Below are positions 1-5,838 of a stretch of 8,951 bases of DNA, piece after piece (position 1 is the stretch's first letter; each line of letters starts with the position of its first letter). The notes under the pieces were generated by a model, which had not been told where the DNA came from, did no database searches, and was given only the letters and a program-made list of their open reading frames with translations. Source of the stretch: Candidatus Melainabacteria bacterium (GTDB taxonomy: Bacteria > Cyanobacteriota > Vampirovibrionia > Vampirovibrionales > JAJTHC01); contig JAPLIO010000086.1 of NCBI GenBank assembly GCA_026389055.1, positions 1 through 8,951 of the forward strand, given 5' to 3'. A program made the translations under genes and the position numbers.

Positions 1-59
1 GGCGGATTCAAGTAAGAAGCGTTCCACCCCTAGTGGAACGCTTCTTACTTGAATCCGCC
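1..59. repeat. Perfect 27-bp inverted repeat with 5-nt loop at the window edge
   Basis: Bases 1-27 are the exact reverse complement of 33-59, separated by CCCTA at 28-32. The open frame of the tail gene runs through both arms. The arm begins exactly at base 1, so the repeat may extend further, or the left arm may be a fold-back or k-mer-level assembly artefact at a contig end. It lacks a T-tract and sits in coding sequence, so it is not a typical terminator. Confidence 0.9.
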
Positions 60-164
60 TTACCAAATGAAACTGAACGAGAATTGGATGCTCAAATTGA
101 AAAAATAGAGCAATTGATTGCCAATAAAATAGAGGCAGAAATAACAAAGAACATTACCGAGTAA
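3..164 (+). CDS. C-terminal fragment of an unidentified protein (5' end outside the window)
   Basis: An open frame enters at the left edge and ends at TAA 162-164, giving 53 codons. The part after the palindrome reads VERFLLESALPNETERELD and continues as a Glu/Lys/Ile-rich amphipathic helix (heptad-like I/L spacing) ending in KNITE. It was not recognised. Such Glu-rich helical tails occur in type I restriction specificity subunits and in type IIG enzymes, so a restriction-modification subunit is a guess only, encouraged by the DUF262 gene nearby. Codons 1-9 lie in the left arm of a perfect palindrome and may be an assembly artefact, so only the part from about base 33 should be trusted. The stop overlaps the 3' end of the convergent SLH-like gene by 11 bases. 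No start codon or RBS can be judged. Confidence 0.5.
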   Translation, partial: RIQVRSVPPLVERFLLESALPNETERELDAQIEKIEQLIANKIEAEITKNITE

Positions 165-1248
165 CCACAATAAACACATCCTGCCCGCTAATTAAATACC
201 CCCGAGTAACCGCATTAAACGACCGCTTCGGTTCCAGCGTGCTAAGGGCAAACACCAACGAACTAGTTACCTTATATAACGCCTCATCTTCCGTAGAACG
301 AACCCACTCAAACCCAATGGTAAAGCGTTCAACCGCATCGCTAATGGGTTCTCTGCTAATAATTTTACCCTGCACACTAGACCGTGCAGGAATGGTAACA
401 AACGACCCATCGGGTTTTTTAAACAAAATGGCCTCTTTCAACTGAAAGTAAACCACATCGTTCAACGCCAATTGCTTGCCAATAATGGCTTGGCTAGGGG
501 TAATGGTAAAATAAGTTTTTGGCGGAATAGTCCCCGCTGAAAGCGTGGCTTCATCTTCCAGTTCATTAGCAAGGGTATTTTGGGCTTTTTCCACCAGTAA
601 CAATTTGGTGGCTTCTAGGGTAGTAATCATCGTGTTAAGCCACTCTTGCGTGATGGGCTTGGTAGGTTTTAGCGGAATATCGCCTTTTTCGGCGGATAAA
701 ATGCCCGCTAGGTAAAGCATCGCTACCCGAGGCTTTTGGAACGGGAGTAATTGTTCTTGCCCTGTTATTTCAGGTAGAATACCTGCAAGTTGGGCGGGCG
801 TTAGTTTTTTGTTAGGGAAAAGCACTTTGCCTAGGGCTAGCCAAGCGTCTAGTTGGGTGGTGGGTTCGTCGGGGTTGAAGTACCCATCATCGTTGGGGAA
901 GAGGAGATGGTAGCGGTAGGCGGTATCTAGGTAGATGAAATCTGGGTCTGAAAGTTCAACATCCGCAAACAGGGGAAAGGTAGACCCCCACTGGGTGGGC
1001 AGTTCAAAGCGGTTCACCAAAAATTGGGCAAACGTTCGTTTGCTAACCAGTTGGGCGGGCGTAGGGGTGGGGGGCGTTTTGGGCACTTCGGCAGGAGAGG
1101 GGGGGATGACAGGCAGTGTTTGCAATGAAGGCTTCGGGCTAATAGCAGGCACTTCCGCTTGAACGGAAGGAACTATTAGGTGCCCCATTAATAAACTAAA
1201 AAACACGAGTAGTTTTGTTATTAATTTTAAAGAATTAATATAAAACAC
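154..1248 (-). CDS. Exported protein with SLH-like repeats
   Basis: This is a secreted or envelope protein of about 364 residues. Numbered from the TTG codon at 1263, an N-terminal signal peptide has Lys residues at 13 and 17, a hydrophobic core at 18-31 and a likely cleavage after VQA (36). A Pro-rich linker follows (38-70). Residues 97-147 resemble an S-layer homology repeat (FADV near the start, then an aromatic-rich helix and FNPDEPTT), and 165-220 look like a degenerate second copy. The C-terminal part (250-369) is beta-rich, with a segment about 'IPARSSVQGKI' that recalls small beta-barrel periplasmic domains. By family knowledge, SLH domains bind cell-wall polymers, so a wall-attachment role is inferred. 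The start is uncertain: GTG at 1246-1248 overlaps the upstream stop as TAGTG, TTG at 1261-1263 is also possible, and neither has a clear Shine-Dalgarno. ATG at codon 26 would destroy the signal peptide. Confidence 0.75.
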   Translation of the reverse strand: MFYINSLKLITKLLVFFSLLMGHLIVPSVQAEVPAISPKPSLQTLPVIPPSPAEVPKTPPTPTPAQLVSKRTFAQFLVNRFELPTQWGSTFPLFADVELSDPDFIYLDTAYRYHLLFPNDDGYFNPDEPTTQLDAWLALGKVLFPNKKLTPAQLAGILPEITGQEQLLPFQKPRVAMLYLAGILSAEKGDIPLKPTKPITQEWLNTMITTLEATKLLLVEKAQNTLANELEDEATLSAGTIPPKTYFTITPSQAIIGKQLALNDVVYFQLKEAILFKKPDGSFVTIPARSSVQGKIISREPISDAVERFTIGFEWVRSTEDEALYKVTSSLVFALSTLEPKRSFNAVTRGYLISGQDVFIVVTR

Positions 1249-2942
1249 TATTGTAATGACCAACGGTTAATTAGCAACGAGGCTAATGTATCACATCGTT
1301 GCTGAATAGCTGTTTCATCCCAGCTGTTTTCGGCAGACCTAGACGAAAAATAATTTTTATTTAACTTAAACGTACTATCATTCTTAAAAAAGTCTAACTT
1401 AGCAGCAAATGATTTTGTTCCAAGCTGTCTATTGGTTTTTCTTTCTAATAGCGTTAAATTACCAAAATTAAAAGCAAGCTCTGGTTTATTCAATGCCTCT
1501 TTTTTCGGTAATATATGTTCTAAATTCAAGGTTTTAGCCTGAAAATAGCGATAAGCCTCTGCATTATCGTAACCAAGCCTATAGAGGAGATAAGTAGGTG
1601 TTGAGGTCTGCTTGAAAAGCCGGTTACTTAAAGCACTCCTAATTTCATCATCAGCAGGATAAAGACCCAGTGATTTCAGTTTTTTTACTAGCAATTCTTT
1701 AGAAAAATTTTCTTGCCCTGAGCCAATTTGTTTAAACCAAGAAACTAGATGCTTAAATGCAGACTCTAATTGATTCGGATTCTTATTACAGATAGTTAAG
1801 TAACGTACCATACAAATAGTTATCAATCTGCAAACATCTGGAAAATAATGAGAATCAAGATATAGTTGTGAAGCCATGAAAATGCTTTTTTGTTGCTTAT
1901 AACCTAATACAATGGTATCGGCAATATAAGGTTTAATTTCTTTATAATCAGCATCATCCCAAAAAGCATCGTCAACACTAGATAATGCTTGATAAAAAGG
2001 TAGGTATCTCTGTAAATTCGTTAAAAGCTCATAAGCTTTGTCGTAAGAAGTGATTGTTTCTTTAAAAGAAGTATATAATTTTTTCTTTGTCTTATTTTCT
2101 CCAGTAGCTCCCCAATAGGTGTGTATAAAATCTAGTAAGTTTTTATCTGTTTCTTCTTCAAGAGTATTCCAAATATCGATAATTTCATCAAAATCTTCAC
2201 CCGTTTTTTTGTCTCTAGTGGTAATTTTCACAATGTGGTTTTTCAGTAAATCTGCAGCAGAAAGAGAAAGTCCTCTAGCGTTGAGTGTTTCAAATAAATT
2301 AAAAATTTCTTGCTCATCTTCAGCTTCCATAACACTAAAAGTTAAAATATCTGCTGCCGATTCTAAAAACTTAATAACGTCTGCTTGAGGCGTTCGACTA
2401 TCTTTCAGTTCTTTCTGTATTTTTTCATAAAAGAACTGATAACTCTCTTCTATAGCAGATAAATTCTTTTTCTGCTTCTTTTCTCCAAGATCTTTTACTA
2501 GTGCTGTATAAATTTCTTTATCTGTTTTATTTAACCAGATTTTTATTTTTGGTTTATTCACAATAAGTGCATCATCATATTGCAAATATCTATCTTTCAG
2601 TATTTTGACCTGTTCTGGGCTACCACCATGTTCTTTTAAATAATGAATACCTGCTAAAAACAAGAGTGAAATCGTTGCCAAACGCTGTTGCCCGTCAACA
2701 ATGTGTTTGCGTTTTAACTCATCTTTAGTGTCATCATCTTGTGTGTCATGAAAAACCAAATAACCCATGTAATGAGCAATTTCATCTTTTTTTGCTTCAA
2801 TTAAATCTTCCCATAACGCAGTCCAATGGGTTGTTTCCCAACAATAGTTGCGTTGATATAAAGGCACTTTATATAAAGCTTTTGCGGTTGTAATCAAATC
2901 GTTAAACGTTTTAGTTGTATTTTCAAATTTTAATTTTGCCAT
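1248..2942 (-). CDS. DUF262/DUF1524 GmrSD-like putative endonuclease
   Basis: This 564-residue protein has the two-domain layout of the GmrSD/SspE-like group. The N-terminal DUF262 domain carries VPLYQRNYCW at about 26-35 and the hallmark IVDGQQR at 81-87, linked in this family to NTP binding or hydrolysis. A long helical middle follows. The C-terminal DUF1524 domain has EHILPK at 475-480 (His of the HNH-like site) and FGNLTLL at 493-499. Family members act as type IV restriction or anti-phage nucleases on modified DNA, so a defence role is inferred. The start chosen is ATG 2940-2942; an upstream in-frame TTG at 2975 would precede the AGGAG at 2957-2961, so it is unlikely. The gene is far more AT-rich than hisS (one 60-base line at 2041 has 13 G/C, against 31 in the line at 3361), suggesting acquisition. 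It lies 62 bases after hisS and its stop overlaps the next gene's possible start. No frameshift is seen. Confidence 0.88.
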   Translation of the reverse strand: MAKLKFENTTKTFNDLITTAKALYKVPLYQRNYCWETTHWTALWEDLIEAKKDEIAHYMGYLVFHDTQDDDTKDELKRKHIVDGQQRLATISLLFLAGIHYLKEHGGSPEQVKILKDRYLQYDDALIVNKPKIKIWLNKTDKEIYTALVKDLGEKKQKKNLSAIEESYQFFYEKIQKELKDSRTPQADVIKFLESAADILTFSVMEAEDEQEIFNLFETLNARGLSLSAADLLKNHIVKITTRDKKTGEDFDEIIDIWNTLEEETDKNLLDFIHTYWGATGENKTKKKLYTSFKETITSYDKAYELLTNLQRYLPFYQALSSVDDAFWDDADYKEIKPYIADTIVLGYKQQKSIFMASQLYLDSHYFPDVCRLITICMVRYLTICNKNPNQLESAFKHLVSWFKQIGSGQENFSKELLVKKLKSLGLYPADDEIRSALSNRLFKQTSTPTYLLYRLGYDNAEAYRYFQAKTLNLEHILPKKEALNKPELAFNFGNLTLLERKTNRQLGTKSFAAKLDFFKNDSTFKLNKNYFSSRSAENSWDETAIQQRCDTLASLLINRWSLQ

Positions 2943-2956
2943 AGCTTTAGACGATA

Positions 2957-2961
2957 CTCCT
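2957..2961 (-). promoter_or_regulatory. Shine-Dalgarno AGGAG of the DUF262 gene, wide spacing
   Basis: The minus strand reads AAAAAAAGGAG, then 14 bases, then ATG at 2942. The spacing is longer than the usual 5-10, but no other start codon lies in between, and this site excludes the TTG at 2975 as the start. Confidence 0.5.
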
Positions 2962-2968
2962 TTTTTTA

Positions 2969-3000
2969 AATACAATGATCTTGTTTACTATTATTGTATT
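2969..3000. repeat. 8-bp inverted repeat over the DUF262 promoter (possible operator)
   Basis: AATACAAT at 2969-2976 and ATTGTATT at 2993-3000 are perfect inverted copies 16 bases apart. The upstream arm contains the -10 hexamer and the other arm lies just downstream of the expected transcription start, a usual place for a repressor operator. The arms are A/T-only except for one G/C pair, so chance is a real alternative. Confidence 0.35.
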
Positions 3001-3021
3001 GTTTTTACTTCAGGCTGGCAA
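2993..3021 (-). promoter_or_regulatory. Sigma-70-type promoter for the DUF262 gene inside the hisS 3' end
   Basis: On the minus strand TTGCCA (3021-3016) is followed by exactly 17 bases and TACAAT (2998-2993). Each hexamer matches five of six consensus positions. The site overlaps the last codons and the stop of hisS, and predicts a start of transcription near 2986. This would let the putative nuclease be expressed independently of hisS. Confidence 0.55.
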
Positions 3022-4261
3022 GAAAGGCAGTAGTTGAGAAAGCAGACTGCACGCCTGATGCCAAGTTTTTTACTTCAACCTGTTTTTTGATGACTTCAGC
3101 ATCGCCCAAAATAACGGCATTAACCGCCTTGCGTTTATCTGCTTGAGCCAACTGCTTACCAAAAGGCTTATGCGTTAAATCCACTTCCACGCTAGCACCT
3201 TTCGACCGTAATTGCTCTGCCAAGGCAAACGCTTCCGCTGGCTGATTCGTAACAATGTAAAAATCCAACGCAGGGGGTTCAGCAATGGTTGCCAGTTTCA
3301 TCAATCGTTCAACACCCATCGCCCAGCCAATAGCAGGGGTTTCAGGCCCACCGAGTGTTTCAACTAATCGGTTATAACGCCCGCCACCACAAACCGCACT
3401 TTGAGCCCCCAATTGGTTTGAGGTCAATTCAAACACCGTACCCGTATAATAATCCAACCCCCGCACCATCCGCCGATTAACGGTATAAGCCACGTTCAAC
3501 TTATCTAAAATACCACAAAGCGTTTTGAAACTTTCTTGGGCTTCAGCAGACCAATCAAACGTGCGAAGAAAGGTTTCAACCGCACCGCCATCATACAAGG
3601 TTTTGCAAGTAGGCACCTTACAATCCAACATCCGAATAGGGTTCTGTTCAAACCGACGCTGACAATCTTCGCAAAGTTCAGGCAAATGCGGGGCTAAAAC
3701 CGCTTTTAACGCTTCCCGAAACCGAACTCTGTCTTCAGGCGTACCCACGGTATTCAAGTGCAGTTCCACGCCTTCAATTTTCAGGGCTTTTAATACCGCC
3801 ATGGCTTGTAAAATCACTTCAGCATCCGCTTGAGGAGTATCTAACCCCAACAACTCACTGCCAAATTGGTGAAACTGACGCTGTCTGCCTTCTTGCGGGC
3901 GTTCATACCGAAACATTGCCCCGGCATAGTACAACCGAACGGGCTTGGGTGACCGATGCAACCCTTGTTCAATATACGCCCGAACCACGCCAGCCGTGCC
4001 TTCAGGGCGAAGGGTGATAGACCGCCCTTCTTTTTCAAAGGAATACATTTCTTTGTTGACAATATCGGTACTATCGCCAACGCCCCGTTCAAACAGGCTA
4101 GTCGCCTCGAAAATAGGGGTATCAATGCGGGTGTAATTGGCTGCTTCCAACACGGCGGAAGCCGTTGCTAATAACCCAAACCACTGATGACTTTGGGCGG
4201 GCAAAATATCTTGCGTGCCTTTAGGTCGTTGAATAACAGGGGAAGACATCATCATCATCAT
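3005..4261 (-). CDS. hisS: Histidyl-tRNA synthetase
   Basis: This is a class II aminoacyl-tRNA synthetase that charges tRNA-His with histidine in the cytoplasm. Its 418 residues match the normal bacterial length. In order it shows the N-terminal PKGTQDILP (13-21), a motif-1 region near 50-75, TLRPEGTAGVVRAYIE (83-98), motif 2 with the class-defining Arg in FRYERPQEGRQRQFHQF (117-133), the HisA signature VRGLDYYTGT (266-275), the HisB signature CGGGRYNRL (291-299), motif 3 GWAMGVERLM (312-321) and an anticodon-binding domain from about 331 to the end. Four cysteines (197, 200, 214, 219) sit in the insertion domain in a CxxC...C-x4-C pattern. The start is a run of five ATG codons (4247-4261), so the true first residue is ambiguous by up to four; no strong Shine-Dalgarno precedes it. 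The gene is transcribed divergently from the pirin, with a 96-base intergenic region. Confidence 0.96.
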   Translation of the reverse strand: MMMMMSSPVIQRPKGTQDILPAQSHQWFGLLATASAVLEAANYTRIDTPIFEATSLFERGVGDSTDIVNKEMYSFEKEGRSITLRPEGTAGVVRAYIEQGLHRSPKPVRLYYAGAMFRYERPQEGRQRQFHQFGSELLGLDTPQADAEVILQAMAVLKALKIEGVELHLNTVGTPEDRVRFREALKAVLAPHLPELCEDCQRRFEQNPIRMLDCKVPTCKTLYDGGAVETFLRTFDWSAEAQESFKTLCGILDKLNVAYTVNRRMVRGLDYYTGTVFELTSNQLGAQSAVCGGGRYNRLVETLGGPETPAIGWAMGVERLMKLATIAEPPALDFYIVTNQPAEAFALAEQLRSKGASVEVDLTHKPFGKQLAQADKRKAVNAVILGDAEVIKKQVEVKNLASGVQSAFSTTAFLASLK

Positions 4262-4279
4262 GGCGTGTATTGCTTTCTA

Positions 4280-4310
4280 TTGAAAAATAGGTAGAATTAA
4301 AGACTATAAC
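4280..4310 (+). promoter_or_regulatory. Candidate promoter of the pirin gene
   Basis: TTGAAA (4280-4285) is followed after 19 bases by TATAAC (4305-4310) in the hisS/pirin divergent intergenic region. The hexamers are good but the spacing is two bases longer than ideal. A small inverted repeat, AGACT/AGTCT (4301-4305/4314-4318), overlaps the -10. Confidence 0.3.
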
Positions 4311-4357
4311 CACAGTCTAACAAAAAAACGACACGATAACAGAAGGAGCATTTAACC

Positions 4358-5062
4358 ATGTTGACCATTCGCCCCCACCAAGAAAGAGGCTTCGCTAACC
4401 GAGGCTGGTTGCAAAGCTGGCATAGTTTTTCGTTCGGTTCCTACCAAGACCCCCAACACATGGGCTTTGGTTGCCTAAGGGTCATTAACGAAGACATTAT
4501 TCAGCCCAGCGAAGGCTTCCCAACCCACGGGCATGCCGATATGGAAATTATTACCTATGTGCTTTCAGGTGCCTTAGCCCATAAGGATAGCTTAGAGACA
4601 GGTTCAACCATTCTCCCCAGTGAAGTGCAACGCATGAGTGCAGGAACAGGTATTACTCACAGTGAATACAATGCGTCAGATACAGATCCTGTTCATTTAC
4701 TGCAAATTTGGATTTTACCCGCTACGCAAGGCACAACCCCTAGTTATGAACAGAAGCCCATTCCGTTTGAAACCAAGGCAGGGCAATGGGTACTGGTGGG
4801 GTCTCAAACAGGTAAAGAAGGGTCAGTTACAATTAACCAAGATGTAACCCTTTATGCTGCAAGACTACACGAAGGCGAAACGCTTTCTTATTCACCGCAA
4901 GCTAATCGAAAGCTTTGGTTGCAAGTAGCCAAGGGGAGTGTTCAGCTTAATAATTCACCCCTAACTGCGGGTGATGGGGTGGGGATTGTAGATGAACCCT
5001 TGCTAACGCTAACGGATGCAACCCCTGATACGGAAATTCTATTATTCGATATGGGAATTTAA
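4358..5062 (+). CDS. Pirin-family bicupin (YhhW-like)
   Basis: This 234-residue two-cupin protein of the pirin family is close in length and layout to E. coli YhhW. The N-terminal cupin has FGSYQDPQHMGFGCLRVINE (26-45), then THGHADMEIITYVLSG (56-71), with metal ligands His57 and His59, and GTGITHSEYN (97-106), with His101 and Glu103. These four positions coincide with the YhhW metal site. The second, degenerate cupin fills about 125-234. YhhW-like pirins have been reported to oxidise quercetin in vitro; the natural substrate is unknown, so only a metal-dependent dioxygenase or stress-response role can be suggested. AAGGAG ends nine bases before ATG 4358, a clear ribosome site. The gene diverges from hisS and is followed by the Gly/Tyr-rich gene on the same strand. 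Confidence 0.93.
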   Translation: MLTIRPHQERGFANRGWLQSWHSFSFGSYQDPQHMGFGCLRVINEDIIQPSEGFPTHGHADMEIITYVLSGALAHKDSLETGSTILPSEVQRMSAGTGITHSEYNASDTDPVHLLQIWILPATQGTTPSYEQKPIPFETKAGQWVLVGSQTGKEGSVTINQDVTLYAARLHEGETLSYSPQANRKLWLQVAKGSVQLNNSPLTAGDGVGIVDEPLLTLTDATPDTEILLFDMGI

Positions 5063-5133
5063 CGGTTGCCCGTTCCAAAAATTGGTTGAGGTGGTTTTAT
5101 GATAGTAATAACACTCCCTCTCCATGTATTGAT

Positions 5134-5139
5134 AAAAGG
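5134..5139 (+). promoter_or_regulatory. Ribosome binding site that sets the start of the Gly/Tyr-rich gene
   Basis: AAAAGG at 5134-5139 stands nine bases before ATG 5149. The longer in-frame alternative, TTG 5086, has no comparable site, and its extra residues are unlike the rest of the protein. Confidence 0.5.
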
Positions 5140-5148
5140 TATCTTTTT

Positions 5149-5838
5149 ATGGCATTTCCTTACGGCGGTTATGGTACCATCTCCCCAGCCTATGGCGGAT
5201 ACGGTGGGTATGGTGGTTACGGCGGTGGTAACTATGAACACTGCCATCATAACTATCCCCATCCTCTTAACTACCACAGCCACGGTAGTTTACTTGCTAC
5301 AGCGATAGGTGGCTTGTTCACGGGCGATTATTCTGGCTATAGGTATGTGGCAAACCCCGTCTACCCCAGCTTCCCCATCGGGGGGTATGGTTTAGGCTAC
5401 GGTATGGGTTTGGGGGGGTATGGTTTAGGCTACGGTATGGGTTTGGGTGGCTATGGTATGGGCTACGGTGGCTACGGAGGACTTGGGGGCTTTGGTGGCT
5501 ACGGGATGGGTGGCTACGGTGGCTACGGGATGGGCGGATTCGGGGGCTTTGGTGGCTACGGTATGGGTGGCTACGGCGGGTATGGTTACGGATTAGGTAA
5601 CGTTCCCTATGGTGGCTTTTTCTGGGGGTCTCGTCCTAATTTACCCGCTTGCACAGGGCATTTCAATAATTACCGTTCAGGGCAACAAGCCCCTAACCAA
5701 CCCTTGGAAAAAGAAAGCCTTCATCAATCAGAAGAAGTCTCTGCAATAGCGACTCCCACCCCAATTGCCCCAAGTAAACCCCGTTCAATTTATGCCCAAA
5801 GGGCTATGAATCTTCAGCCTTCGTTGTTTCGGGTGTAA
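5149..5838 (+). CDS. Gly/Tyr-rich low-complexity repeat protein
   Basis: This 229-residue protein of unknown function starts at ATG 5149. Residues 4-28 and 78-150 are built of GGYG, GLGYGMG and GGFG units, in which Gly makes up roughly half and Tyr, Met, Leu and Phe the rest. Between them lies a His/Cys cluster (H31, C32, H33, H34, H38, H43, H45) and a short hydrophobic stretch GSLLATAIGGLF (46-57). After the second repeat come an aromatic FFWG, then a Pro/Ser/Glu-rich hydrophilic tail ending in FRV. There is no standard signal peptide. Similar composition is seen in adhesive, amyloid-like, spore-coat or RNA-granule proteins, and also in glycine-rich C-terminal tails, so no function can be assigned. 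The repeats are recent at DNA level (33-bp perfect duplication). The 3' end overlaps the convergent MscS-like gene by 35 bases. Confidence 0.72.
   Translation: MAFPYGGYGTISPAYGGYGGYGGYGGGNYEHCHHNYPHPLNYHSHGSLLATAIGGLFTGDYSGYRYVANPVYPSFPIGGYGLGYGMGLGGYGLGYGMGLGGYGMGYGGYGGLGGFGGYGMGGYGGYGMGGFGGFGGYGMGGYGGYGYGLGNVPYGGFFWGSRPNLPACTGHFNNYRSGQQAPNQPLEKESLHQSEEVSAIATPTPIAPSKPRSIYAQRAMNLQPSLFRV
5381..5446 (+). repeat. Perfect 33-bp tandem duplication inside the Gly/Tyr-rich gene
   Basis: Bases 5381-5413 and 5414-5446 are identical and encode 11 residues twice (the GYGLGYGMGLG unit). Because the length is a multiple of three, copy-number change would keep the frame. Confidence 0.95.
5485..5598 (+). 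repeat. 57-bp imperfect tandem duplication inside the Gly/Tyr-rich gene
   Basis: The block from 5485 recurs from 5542, an offset of 57 bases or 19 codons. The first 35 bases match with a single mismatch and the remainder diverges. It encodes the GGFGGYGMGGYGGYG pattern and is again in frame. Confidence 0.75.

Noticed and set aside
2119..2388. Ser-rich open frame on the plus strand opposite the DUF262 gene
   Set aside because: Shadow of the well-supported DUF262 reading frame, with low-complexity translation and no ribosome site.
4301..4318. AGACT/AGTCT inverted repeat between hisS and pirin as an operator
   Set aside because: Only five base pairs with an 8-base gap, expected often by chance; mentioned only with the promoter candidate.
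5061..5085. Two small hairpins after pirin (AACGG/CCGTT and CCAA/TTGG)
   Set aside because: Stems of four to five pairs and no T-tract; too weak to call a terminator.
5086..5148. Longer TTG start for the Gly/Tyr-rich protein
   Set aside because: Adds 21 residues unlike the rest, uses a rare start, and the ribosome site at 5134-5139 fits ATG 5149.
5381..5598. Direct repeats considered as a CRISPR array
   Set aside because: The units are adjacent, without unique spacers, and lie in a coding frame.
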